A stretch of DNA of 64,000 nucleotides from Gemmatimonadota bacterium (GTDB taxonomy: Bacteria; Gemmatimonadota; Gemmatimonadetes; Longimicrobiales; Gaopeijiaceae): positions 237,007-301,006 of the forward strand of contig JAQBXY010000001.1 of the NCBI GenBank assembly GCA_027623325.1. The letters run 5' to 3'. Positions 26,810-35,195 of this stretch are shown piece after piece; position 1 is the stretch's first letter; each line of letters opens with the position of its first letter. The notes beneath the pieces are model-generated. The model had not been told where the DNA came from. It saw nothing but the letters and a program-made list of their open reading frames with translations, and did no database searches. The translations under genes were made by a program, and so were the position numbers.

Positions 26810-27764
26810 GGCCTCCGTGCTCGCGACCGTTCTCGATGAAGATCTTGTTCGCGTTGTGGCCCGCAGCGATGACGCCGGCGATGTAGAGACCCGGAACCTC
26901 GGTCCGCATGGTCTCTGGATCGTGGACCGGGATGCCGGTTTCGCCATCGATGTCGACGCCCAGTGCGGCGAGCTGACTGTGGTCGGAACGCCACCCGGTC
27001 ATGGCTACGACGAAGTCGTTGGCGAGCTCCGTCTCACTCTCATCATCCTCTGACCTGAGCACCACGGAACCGCTTCGAACCTCAGCGACGCGATGGCGCC
27101 AGTACACCGGGATCTCACCCCGTTCGAGGCGATTGGTGATATCGGGAACCACCCACGGCTTCACGCCGCGGTCGATCGTGTCGAGAAAGTGCACCAGGCT
27201 GACCCGTGAACCGTTCCTGAACATCTCGAGTGCGGCCTCGACCGCCGAGTTTCCCGCACCGACGACGAGTACGTCCTGGTCGTAGTAGGCGTACGGCTCA
27301 TGGTAGTAGTGCCGGACCTTGGACAGATCCTCGCCTGGCACGCCGAGGAAGTTGGGCGCTTGAAAGCCTCCGGTGGCAACGACCACCGCTGACGCTGCGT
27401 ATATGATGTCCGCCCCGTTCGCCCGGCGCGTCTTGACCGTGAAGTCACCCTCGGCGCCTTCGATCTCGACGACCTCCTCGTACTGCCGCACGTCGAGGTC
27501 CCAGTGTTCCACGACCCTTCGGTAGTATGCGAGCGCCTCCCTACGGGTCGGTTTGGAATCGGGGATAGTAAAGGGCACGTCACCAACCTCCAGCATGACA
27601 GCCGTGCTGAAGAAGGTCATGTAGTACGGATAGTTCAGCAGGGAGCTTGTCACGGCGCCTTTGTCGAACAGCACGCACGACAGACCGGACTTCCGTGCTG
27701 CCGCCCCAACGGCGATCCCGCAGGGGCCAGCTCCCACCACAATGAGCTCGTATCGATCGATCAT
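26772..27764 (-). CDS. YpdA-like FAD/NAD(P) oxidoreductase (putative bacillithiol disulfide reductase)
   Basis: The protein has 330 residues. Two dinucleotide-binding motifs are visible: LIVVGAGPCGIAVGAAARKSGL and VLVVGAGNSAVEAALEMFRNG. The LLNYPYYMTFFSTAVMLEVGDVPF segment after the first motif is characteristic of YpdA, with thioredoxin-reductase-like architecture but without the CxxC pair. YpdA in Firmicutes reduces bacillithiol disulfide; whether this organism makes bacillithiol is unknown from the window. It could also be a general thiol reductase. I chose ATG 27764. It lies near the selenoperoxiredoxin, which may or may not be functional linkage. Confidence 0.85.
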   Translation of the reverse strand: MIDRYELIVVGAGPCGIAVGAAARKSGLSCVLFDKGAVTSSLLNYPYYMTFFSTAVMLEVGDVPFTIPDSKPTRREALAYYRRVVEHWDLDVRQYEEVVEIEGAEGDFTVKTRRANGADIIYAASAVVVATGGFQAPNFLGVPGEDLSKVRHYYHEPYAYYDQDVLVVGAGNSAVEAALEMFRNGSRVSLVHFLDTIDRGVKPWVVPDITNRLERGEIPVYWRHRVAEVRSGSVVLRSEDDESETELANDFVVAMTGWRSDHSQLAALGVDIDGETGIPVHDPETMRTEVPGLYIAGVIAAGHNANKIFIENGREHGGLIVADRLRAAAP

Positions 27765-27829
27765 GGTCCGTCCGTACCCCCTCCCGTCGATCTGTTCCGG
27801 CATTGCTGCGACGTGCCTCGGAAGTCACA

Positions 27830-28096
27830 ATGCCCTTCATGAACTCCGCTGAATCCGAGGCGCGCAAGGCGCTCAACCGACTGCGACGCGCTTTGGAGAA
27901 GGCCGAACGCGAGCTGCAGGCGCTCGAAGGGGCGCTCGCTCACGCGGAAGGGGGTGACTTCCCGACCGCGGAATACCAGCGAGCCAACGAGTCTGTGAGG
28001 ACACTGATCACCTTTGTCGACGAAGAGGCCGCGCGGCTTCAGGAGAAGATCCTCCACGCGGGCGGGCTCGAACCCGGCCGCATCAGAAGAGGCTAG
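27830..28096 (+). CDS. Small coiled-coil hypothetical protein
   Basis: The protein has 88 residues and almost no hydrophobic core beyond a heptad pattern: EARKALNRLRRALEKAERELQALEGALAHAEGG, a short break, then SVRTLITFVDEEAARLQEKI. I expect two helices forming a coiled-coil hairpin. I recognise no family. It is 24 bp upstream of the deacylase gene and probably shares its transcript. The start could be ATG 27830 or 27839. Confidence 0.6.
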   Translation: MPFMNSAESEARKALNRLRRALEKAERELQALEGALAHAEGGDFPTAEYQRANESVRTLITFVDEEAARLQEKILHAGGLEPGRIRRG

Positions 28097-28120
28097 TCCC
28101 ATGACAGGAGAGGCTAGTCC

Positions 28121-29788
28121 ATGAAGAGACGCACCTTCGTGCGGACGTCGGCGGCGGCAGGGGTCGGCTTGATCGTAGCGCCCGGTCTCCTGTCCGCTCA
28201 GCGGCGCGCGGATCTCGTGCTGCGGGGGGCCTTCGTCCTCGACGGTACGGGTGCGCCGGGGCGCGAGCTGGATATAGCCATAACCGGTGATCTCATCTCG
28301 GCCATCTCGACGAACCTCCCGGCCGGCTCTCAAGAAATCGACCTGCGTGGACTCGTTCTGGCTCCCGGTTTCATCGACGTGCACTCCCACGCCGATCTCT
28401 CGCTTCTGGTCAACAACAATGCGGAAAGCCGCATTCGTCAGGGCGTGACCCTCGAAGTGGTCGGGCAGGACGGCGGGTCGATCGGACCGTGGTCGGACGG
28501 CCAATTCGAGTCTACACGGGATAGCTACCGAGGTCGCGGCGTGGAGATCGACTTCCGCGACCCGGCCGGCTTCGTCGATCGCATCGATCGGGAGCGGCCC
28601 GCAGTGAACGTCGCCACGATGGTCGGTAACGGCGCCCTTCGGGGTCTGGTCGTCGGCAACGATGATCGACCTGCCACCGACGCCGAGCTGTCTCGAATGA
28701 AGCGGCTTCTCGCCGAGCAGATCGAACGCGGCTGCGTCGGCCTGTCGTCCGGCCTCGAGTATACACCGAGCGGATTCGCTGACGCTGCGGAGTTGGTCGA
28801 ATTGGCGACCGTGCTGAAGGATTCCGGCTACCCCTACGCCTCCCACATGCGCAACGAGGACGACCGCTTGCTCGGAGCGGTTGAGGAGGCGTTGCACGTG
28901 GGTCGGGTCGCGGGGGTCCCAGTGCAGATTTCCCACCTCAAGGCACAAGGGCAGCGGAACTACTGGAAGGCGGAGGCGGCGCTCGGATTGATCGAGACCG
29001 CACGGAGCGAAGGTTTGGATGTGCACTTCGACCGTTATCCCTATACTGCCTACGCGACCGGCCTTTCCAACCTCTTTCCGAGTTCGGCTCGAGCGGGTGC
29101 TTCCGGTGCGTTCCTGGCCAGGCTGCGCGCGCCGGGGACGGCCGCGAGGCTCGAGAAGGACTGTCGCGACAAGGTCGCACTCCTCGGAGACTGGAACTCC
29201 GTGCAGATCTCGAGCACGAATGAGGAGACGGCGTGGGCGCGCGGCCGTCTCATGGGCGATCTCGCTCGTGAACGATCGGTCGATCCGTACGAATTGACCC
29301 TGCTCCTGCTCGAAGCGAACGGCGGAGGGGTGGGCATGATCGGGCACGGCATGGGCGAAGAGAATACGACCAAGATCCTCGCGCATCCGCTGGGCATGTT
29401 GTGCTCCGACGGCGGTGCTTACGCTCCCTACGGGCCACTGGCGGTCGGCTCACCGCACCCGCGCGGGTACGGGTCGTTCCCTCGACTGCTCGGTCGATAC
29501 GTGCGCGAAGCCCGAGCGCTCTCGCTCGAGTCAGCGATCCACAAGATCACCCAGATGCCTGCACAAAAGCTCCGGCTTCCCGGGCGCGGGGTCATCAGGG
29601 TCGGGGCTTACGCGGACCTGGTGGCGTTCGACGCAGACACCGTATCGGACCGCGCGACCTTTGAAGACCCCCATCAGTATCCGGTAGGCCTACCGCACGT
29701 CATCGTGAACGGCGTGATCACGATTCGTGACGGCGAACAAACGGGAGACCTCGCTGGCCGGGGCGTACGTGGAACGCCGCGCGCCTAG
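28121..29788 (+). CDS. Tat-exported N-acyl-D-amino-acid deacylase (amidohydrolase)
   Basis: The protein has 555 residues. MKRRTFVRTSAAAGVGLIVAPGLLSAQ is a twin-arginine type signal, so the folded metalloenzyme is exported. LVLAPGFIDVHSHADLSLL gives the metal-binding His pair, VGLSSGLEYTPSGFADAAEL and YASHMRNEDDRLL are typical of D-aminoacylase and N-acyl-D-Glu deacylase, and a late HPLGMLCSDGGAY carries the catalytic Asp. It should remove acyl groups from D-amino acids, possibly from peptidoglycan turnover. The ribosome site lies in a short duplicated segment at the junction with the preceding gene. Confidence 0.9.
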   Translation: MKRRTFVRTSAAAGVGLIVAPGLLSAQRRADLVLRGAFVLDGTGAPGRELDIAITGDLISAISTNLPAGSQEIDLRGLVLAPGFIDVHSHADLSLLVNNNAESRIRQGVTLEVVGQDGGSIGPWSDGQFESTRDSYRGRGVEIDFRDPAGFVDRIDRERPAVNVATMVGNGALRGLVVGNDDRPATDAELSRMKRLLAEQIERGCVGLSSGLEYTPSGFADAAELVELATVLKDSGYPYASHMRNEDDRLLGAVEEALHVGRVAGVPVQISHLKAQGQRNYWKAEAALGLIETARSEGLDVHFDRYPYTAYATGLSNLFPSSARAGASGAFLARLRAPGTAARLEKDCRDKVALLGDWNSVQISSTNEETAWARGRLMGDLARERSVDPYELTLLLLEANGGGVGMIGHGMGEENTTKILAHPLGMLCSDGGAYAPYGPLAVGSPHPRGYGSFPRLLGRYVREARALSLESAIHKITQMPAQKLRLPGRGVIRVGAYADLVAFDADTVSDRATFEDPHQYPVGLPHVIVNGVITIRDGEQTGDLAGRGVRGTPRA

Positions 29789-29854
29789 CAGTCGGCACGC
29801 GCCAACCCGCGCGGTGCGCCTGATACCTCGCTGCGGCCAGCCCGACACTGCCGC

Positions 29855-32206
29855 CTAAAAGCGGTACGTGTAGTTCAGCTTCACCGACGCGCCCCTCGAC
29901 AGCGTGATGAGATCCCGCTGGTCGGGGTCGAGGATGTCGAGTGCTTGATACTGCCAGTTGTGTGTGTACACGAGGTAGACGTCGTTGCCGGGCTTCACGA
30001 TCCATCTCAGCCGCGCGAACAGGCCCACGAGCTCACTCACGTCGTCGTACTGTAGCTGATTCGTAAGGCTCACCCGGGGATTCGGATTCCAGTCGGCCCC
30101 CAACTCGTACAGCGCGGCCGTGAACGAGCCGGTCGGCATCGTCACGTCGTTGTACTCGAAGTTGGTCGACAGGCTGATTCCAGGATTGGGCCTGAACGAG
30201 ATCCTCGCTTGGGTCTGCTTGCGGTCACCGTCCCAGAAGCCGCTGATGCTGGCGCTGCCGTTCAAGGAAACCCGACGGCGTCCAGCCGAGCGGCCCATGA
30301 GCTGATATTCCCAATTCGAGTAGTTCCCCGGAGCGACGAGGATGCCGTCGCTGACTTCGAAGGTCCGGTCGAGATACTCGAAGGTGTTGGTCGCCTGGAT
30401 GTCGAGTCCGTCGCCGCTCTCGAAGTCGATTCCGAGCAGATTGAACTGCCACTCGCGCTCCTCGAGGACGCCGGTGCCCAATTCGGTCTGGGCCCGGAAC
30501 TGAGCGGAGAAATCGAGTTTGCGTATCCAAGGGATGCCGGACGGCCGCGGGGACCAGCCGACGCGGGGTTCAACTCTTCGGAAGTTGTTGCGGGTGACGA
30601 AGCCGATCGCCGGGTCGTATGCATCACCGAACTCGCGGTACGACACGTGCCCGGACCAGAGGTCGTTCGGGAAGTTGAGGCGCGCCCCCCTCGAACTGAG
30701 ATCTCCGAAACCGAGGTCGGACCAACTCGGGTCTGCCGCGGCTAGCGGATTGGAATTCCAGGCCACGAACGCTTCCAGCTCGAGGTTGTGATTGCCCATG
30801 AAGTTGCGCGTCTTCATGTCGAGGTCGATGCCGGCCGTGTGCTGATCGATCGGCGCGAAGCCAACTGCGTCAGCCGACGTCCCACGCCGGGTGTAGATCG
30901 CTCCGATTGCAGACTGCTCGAACAACTGCCTTTTCACCCGGGCGACCGTGAACATCTCGCGAGGAAAAGCGAGTTCGGCCCCGGCGTTCGTGTCGAAGTA
31001 CTCGTGCCGCCCAGTACCGATCTGGTAGAAGCCGAGCTCGAACGGGCCCGCTTGACCTGTCAGGCGTGTGCCGAAATTGAGGGGCACCTGTTGTCCGTTC
31101 TTGATCCCAATCTCTCGCGAGTAGAACGGCGAGGGGCCGCTACTCGGCGCGAAGGAGAACACCCCGGATCCTTCGAGGAAGAAGTCGCGACGCTCGGGGA
31201 ATCGAATGGGGAAGCGCGTGAGATTCACCCGTCGCTGATCGCTCTCTACTTCGGCAAAGTCGGTGTTCACACTCACAGACGCCCGCAGGCTCGACGTCAC
31301 GCTGTAGTTGAGGTCGAGGCTGATGTCCTTGGGGTACGTGTTGCGGTCGGCGTCGGTCGGGATGTTGCGCCAGTTGGCCACGGTCGAAGGGCGTGCTTCG
31401 AGGCCCAAGCCCTGTGACATCCCGCTCAGGCCCGTCAGGCGGCCCGCGAAAACCGGATTCCTCAGTCCCTGACTCCGGCGGAAGCCGCGCCACATGATCT
31501 CTTCGTTCTTCCGGCGAATCGTGCGCTGGAAGTTGATGCCCCACTCCGTCTGCCCAGGATTGAAGTTGAGCGTTCGGAACGGAATCTGAATCTCGGCGGA
31601 CCAGCCGTCCGGACGGATGAAGGTGCGCGCCTCCCAGATGCCGTTCCACGCCTTGTTCGTGCCGCCACCTCCGCCACCGGGTCCACCGAAGCCGCCGAAG
31701 CCGCCGCCCCCGCCGCCGCCACCACCCGTGATGACGCCGTCGCCCATGAGGCCGGCTGCGTTGATCTCGAAGAAGTATCCGGTGCGACCGTCCAGGAACG
31801 TATCGATGATCCACATGAAGCGGTCATCGGTGTTCAGCCCGGCGTCGCGTTGACGCTGAAACGCCAGAATTCCCGCGGGATCGTCATAAATGATCGCGCC
31901 GATGTAGAGATTGTCGTCGTCGTAGACCACGCGGATCTCGGTTCTCTCCGAGGGCTGCGCGCCCTCGACGGGTTCCTGCTGCGTGAAATCCGAGATGGCA
32001 GTGGCCTCGGCCCAGACCGCCTCGTCCACGCGGCCGTCGAGCGATATCTCGAGGTCGCTGCTCGGCCGATGCGCGATCAGCGGTAGTGCGGCGGCGCCCA
32101 CACTCCCGGACTGGCTCGGCGACTGTTGAGCGCCCGCTGGTGCTCCGAGCAGAGCCAGTGTGGTTGCGATTGTCGCTGCTGTTACAGCGATCGAGGATCG
32201 CATCAT
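29855..32206 (-). CDS. DUF5916 outer-membrane protein with CBM9-like N-terminal domain
   Basis: The protein has about 783 residues with a signal peptide (IATTLALLGAPAGAQQ). A family-9 carbohydrate-binding-like domain (EISLDGRVDEAVWAEATAISDFTQQEP; NLYIGAIIYDD) precedes a long beta-strand-rich barrel (DFAEVESDQRRVNLTRFPIRFPERRDFFLEGSGVF) ending in aromatic YTYRF, a typical outer-membrane beta-signal. DUF5916 proteins are common in Bacteroidota and Gemmatimonadota; their substrates are mostly unknown. A glycine run (about residues 165-190) interrupts the first domain. The start is ATG 32206; the track's 50-codon extension is not signal-like. Confidence 0.88.
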   Translation of the reverse strand: MMRSSIAVTAATIATTLALLGAPAGAQQSPSQSGSVGAAALPLIAHRPSSDLEISLDGRVDEAVWAEATAISDFTQQEPVEGAQPSERTEIRVVYDDDNLYIGAIIYDDPAGILAFQRQRDAGLNTDDRFMWIIDTFLDGRTGYFFEINAAGLMGDGVITGGGGGGGGGFGGFGGPGGGGGGTNKAWNGIWEARTFIRPDGWSAEIQIPFRTLNFNPGQTEWGINFQRTIRRKNEEIMWRGFRRSQGLRNPVFAGRLTGLSGMSQGLGLEARPSTVANWRNIPTDADRNTYPKDISLDLNYSVTSSLRASVSVNTDFAEVESDQRRVNLTRFPIRFPERRDFFLEGSGVFSFAPSSGPSPFYSREIGIKNGQQVPLNFGTRLTGQAGPFELGFYQIGTGRHEYFDTNAGAELAFPREMFTVARVKRQLFEQSAIGAIYTRRGTSADAVGFAPIDQHTAGIDLDMKTRNFMGNHNLELEAFVAWNSNPLAAADPSWSDLGFGDLSSRGARLNFPNDLWSGHVSYREFGDAYDPAIGFVTRNNFRRVEPRVGWSPRPSGIPWIRKLDFSAQFRAQTELGTGVLEEREWQFNLLGIDFESGDGLDIQATNTFEYLDRTFEVSDGILVAPGNYSNWEYQLMGRSAGRRRVSLNGSASISGFWDGDRKQTQARISFRPNPGISLSTNFEYNDVTMPTGSFTAALYELGADWNPNPRVSLTNQLQYDDVSELVGLFARLRWIVKPGNDVYLVYTHNWQYQALDILDPDQRDLITLSRGASVKLNYTYRF

Positions 32207-32328
32207 TCGCTGTGCTCCGAGGGAGGGGCCGGACCTTGGTTCAATTCGACACCAAACGAGACACTCCGTGTACTGTCGTTGTTGGTTCCCATAGGGTACG
32301 CCGACCGCATCACGACTTACATTTCGGC

Positions 32329-33459
32329 ATGAGTGCCGACGAGAACGACGCTTCAACGAGCGTGACTTTCACGAAGCTCGCCAAGGAGCTCGAAGGCCGT
32401 TTCCGCCGAGGGCTTTCGGATGCGTGGAGCGAGGACGACTTCGAGGAGCTGGCGCGCGGCGTCTTTCGCCACCAGTTCGAGGCGTGCGCGACCTACCAGG
32501 CCTATTGTCGGAAGCGTGGAGTGACTCCCGAAAGTGTAGCCACATGGGAGGACATTCCGGCGGTGCCGGCGACGGCGTTCAAGTACTTCGACTTCGTCTC
32601 GGCCCACGGCGACGTCGAGGCGACGTTTCTAACAAGCGGAACGACCCGCGGGGAGGAACAACGAGGGCGCCACCACGTGCCGCGACTCGATCTCTATCGG
32701 GCTTCACTCATGCCCCCGTTCGAAGCTGCCCTTCTGCCTGAACGGCGACCTCTGAGGTTTCTGTCGTTGGTCCCGGATCCGAAGACGGTGCCCGAGTCCT
32801 CACTCTCGTTCATGGTTGGCGCGGCGGCAGAGACTTGGGCTACGGAAACCCACTGGCTGGTCGACGAGGCGGGCAACGTAGACGCCGCGGCACTCGGGGA
32901 CGTCCTCGACCTCATTGCCGCTTCGGGTGAGCCCGTTCTCTTGCTCGGGACCGCGTTAGCCTTCGTTCACGTCTTGGAGAGTGACGGCAACCGGCTAGGG
33001 CCTCTTCCCGAAGGCAGTCGCATCATGGAGACCGGTGGCTTCAAGGGAGCCCGCCGCACCGTATCGCGCGAACGACTCTACGACCAAATAGCACAGGCGA
33101 CGGGGGTTCCCAGCGAGCGGGTGGTGAACGAGTACGGGATGACCGAGCTCCTCTCCCAGCTGTACGAACCGGTACTCGCTGAGGGCTCCGAGTCCGTGGG
33201 TGTTCATGTCCCACCACCGTGGCTGCGCGTGCGAGCACTCGATCCACTGACACTCCGTCCCGTGGCCGCGGGGCAGGACGGGATTCTCGCCTATTTCGAT
33301 CTCGCCAACCTCGGCTCGATCAGTCACATCCTCACGGAAGACGTCGGCTCGGTCGTTAATGGGCGCATGAGACTGCGGGGTCGTGCGTCTGGTGCCGAAC
33401 CGCGCGGGTGCTCCCGAGCCATGGACGATCTCATGACCGCGGCGGAGGGGCACCGGTGA
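32329..33459 (+). CDS. LuxE-like acyl-protein synthetase
   Basis: The protein has about 376 residues. It resembles LuxE/coenzyme F390 synthetase-type adenylating enzymes: FRHQFEACATYQAYCRKRGV, the AMP-binding SGTTRGEEQRGRHHVP, GGFKGARRTVSRERLY, VVNEYGMTELLSQLYEP, and a C-terminal GAEPRGCSRAMDDLM whose Cys corresponds to the acyl acceptor. LuxE activates fatty acids and passes acyl groups to LuxC for reduction to aldehyde. The next gene is a LuxC homologue, overlapping by GTGA, but no luciferase luxAB is present. The start chosen is ATG 32329. Confidence 0.85.
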   Translation: MSADENDASTSVTFTKLAKELEGRFRRGLSDAWSEDDFEELARGVFRHQFEACATYQAYCRKRGVTPESVATWEDIPAVPATAFKYFDFVSAHGDVEATFLTSGTTRGEEQRGRHHVPRLDLYRASLMPPFEAALLPERRPLRFLSLVPDPKTVPESSLSFMVGAAAETWATETHWLVDEAGNVDAAALGDVLDLIAASGEPVLLLGTALAFVHVLESDGNRLGPLPEGSRIMETGGFKGARRTVSRERLYDQIAQATGVPSERVVNEYGMTELLSQLYEPVLAEGSESVGVHVPPPWLRVRALDPLTLRPVAAGQDGILAYFDLANLGSISHILTEDVGSVVNGRMRLRGRASGAEPRGCSRAMDDLMTAAEGHR

Positions 33460-34874
33460 CGGGTCGACGCTTTGAGGCGTTCGTCCTGGGTCCCGGCGCC
33501 TCGACCGGCGAGCTGACTATGCTCGAAATCGATGGTGCAGCAGGATCGGGCCAAGGTCTCAGCCTCGTCGTCCCCGAGTTGTCACCGGACTCGGTTCGTG
33601 GCTTGATCCGTCGCCTTCAGGAGGGCGCCGATGCACTCGTATGCCGGAGCGTGTCCGACATCACGGAGGTGCTCGGCCGTGTTGGCGAGCGCTTCGGTGA
33701 CGAAGCCGACGAGGTCCGTCGGGAAGCCTTGGCGCTTCTGCCCGCGACCGCTGGGGTCTCGGACGCGATGGCCCGCGCGATTCTCGATGGCATGGCTGCG
33801 GATTGGACGCACAAACGGCTACGGGCGCTTGTCGCGGCGGAATTCGAAGATCCGGCCGCGCTCGATGGCATCACCGCCATCCGCGGTCGTGAGGTGATGG
33901 CCGTGGGTCCTCGACTGTGCGTTCAAATCGTGTCGGGAAGTGTACCCGGCGTTGGCGTATCCGCGCTTATCCGCAGCCTTATCGTCAAGGCGCCGACGCT
34001 CTTGAAGCCAGGACTCGGGGACGTCGTGCTACCCGTCCTCTTCGCCCGCGCGCTCCGCGCCGAAGACGAGGGCATCGCCAACGCCCTGGCCGTCGTCTAT
34101 TGGCCCGGAGGTTCGACCGCGCTCGAAGCGGCCGCGTTGGCCGAGGCGGATGTGGTCACGGTTTACGGTTCCGACGATACTGTCGCGTCTGTGCGGGCCG
34201 CGGCCCCGCCGACCGCCCGGGTCGTCGGGTATCATCATCGAGTCAGCCTCGGGGTGATCGGTCGGGAGGCGCTGGCTTCCGAGACGGTCGGAGACGTAGC
34301 CGCCCACGTGGCCCGGTCCGTGGGGATGTTCGACCAACGGGGCTGCGTCTGTCCCCAAGTCATCTACGTGGAACGAAGCGGCGCGACGGAGCCGGTTGGC
34401 TTCGCCGAAGTGCTGGCGGAGGCACTCGCCGAGTTGGAAACCCGGCTTCCGAGTGGTCCGTTGAGCCCCGAGGAGGGGGCGGTTCTGCAGCAGATGCGCG
34501 GGAACGCCGAGTTGATGGCTGCGACCGGCCGCGCAACTGTCTTCCACGGCGGGGACGAGGCCAGCTGGTCGGTCATCTCGGAAACCGACGCGCTTCCGGG
34601 GGCGTCGTGCCTCGGCCGCTCGGTCCGGGTCAGGCCGCTCCGTGACGCCACAGACCTTGCCGGTGAGCTTGGGCGGCTACAGGGGCACCTGCAGACCGTA
34701 GCCTACGCGGGACTAGGCGAACGGTTAAGCGCGCTCGCGGCCGATTGGGCGCGGATGGGCGTTTCTCGCGTAGCGCCATTTTGGGACGTGTCGTTCCCGC
34801 CGCCGTGGTGGTTACACGACGGGCGCGGCCCTTTGCAGGAACTCGTTCGGTGGGTCGAGATCGACCGGCCGTAG
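33456..34874 (+). CDS. LuxC-like acyl-CoA/acyl-protein reductase
   Basis: The protein has about 472 residues with an aldehyde-dehydrogenase-like fold. SGSVPGVGVSALIRSLIVKAPTLLKPG is the LuxC-type nucleotide-binding region, and SVGMFDQRGCVCPQVIYVE carries the catalytic Cys that takes the acyl group. It should reduce an activated acyl chain to an aldehyde with NADPH, paired with the LuxE-like protein. The start is GTG 33456, overlapping the luxE-like stop. The aldehyde's use (lipid, wax, secondary metabolite) is unknown. Confidence 0.88.
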   Translation: MTGRRFEAFVLGPGASTGELTMLEIDGAAGSGQGLSLVVPELSPDSVRGLIRRLQEGADALVCRSVSDITEVLGRVGERFGDEADEVRREALALLPATAGVSDAMARAILDGMAADWTHKRLRALVAAEFEDPAALDGITAIRGREVMAVGPRLCVQIVSGSVPGVGVSALIRSLIVKAPTLLKPGLGDVVLPVLFARALRAEDEGIANALAVVYWPGGSTALEAAALAEADVVTVYGSDDTVASVRAAAPPTARVVGYHHRVSLGVIGREALASETVGDVAAHVARSVGMFDQRGCVCPQVIYVERSGATEPVGFAEVLAEALAELETRLPSGPLSPEEGAVLQQMRGNAELMAATGRATVFHGGDEASWSVISETDALPGASCLGRSVRVRPLRDATDLAGELGRLQGHLQTVAYAGLGERLSALAADWARMGVSRVAPFWDVSFPPPWWLHDGRGPLQELVRWVEIDRP

Positions 34875-34898
34875 CCTCTCAGCCACGGGAAAGGGCGC

Positions 34899-35096
34899 CT
34901 ACTCTTCCTCGTCCGACAGCTGGTCGGCGCGCCAGATCACCATCTGGCGACCGCCCTTTGGATTCTCTTCGACCCGCACAGTCAACGAATCGCCCTCGTC
35001 GATTCCGAGAGATTCGCGCATGTCCTGCGGGATTGTCACGCGCCCGCCGACACCCACGCTGACGTCCGTGTAGTAGAGCGTACGATAGATGGCCAT
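34899..35096 (-). CDS. AbrB/MazE/SpoVT-family DNA-binding protein
   Basis: The protein has 65 residues: VSVGVGGRVTIPQDMRESLGIDEGDSLTVRVEE is the swapped-hairpin AbrB fold. The track ORF of 396 residues is an artefact that reads through the complement of the ABC transporter gene. A GGAG precedes ATG 35096. Many such proteins are antitoxins, but no toxin gene lies beside it, so it is more likely a stand-alone regulator, perhaps of the divergent ABC exporter. Confidence 0.85.
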   Translation of the reverse strand: MAIYRTLYYTDVSVGVGGRVTIPQDMRESLGIDEGDSLTVRVEENPKGGRQMVIWRADQLSDEEE

Positions 35097-35127
35097 CAAT
35101 ACTCCTCGAGTGTTACTCTGCAGCCAG

Positions 35128-35142
35128 ACAATGTAAACAATG
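35128..35142. promoter_or_regulatory. Direct repeat ACAATG-TAA-ACAATG upstream of the abrB-like gene
   Basis: In the 99-bp divergent region between the AbrB-like regulator and the ABC transporter, ACAATG occurs twice, separated by three bases, inside an AT-rich island in otherwise GC-rich DNA. This is a plausible operator for the AbrB-like protein. It is an inference from position and repetition only. Confidence 0.3.
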
Positions 35143-35195
35143 CAGGGGGACTTCGGGAGCGGATCCCGGTTCGACCACCTCAGAACCCGCCCGGT

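Noticed and set aside
27761-29386. 541-residue minus-strand ORF
   Set aside because: It is antisense to the N-acyl-D-amino-acid deacylase, which has clear motifs and a Tat signal; the antisense protein has none.
32329-34874. Bioluminescence (lux) operon
   Set aside because: Only LuxE- and LuxC-like genes are present; no luxA, luxB or luxD is in the window.
34899-35096. Type II toxin-antitoxin module
   Set aside because: An AbrB/MazE-like antitoxin fold is present, but no PIN, MazF or other toxin gene lies on either side.
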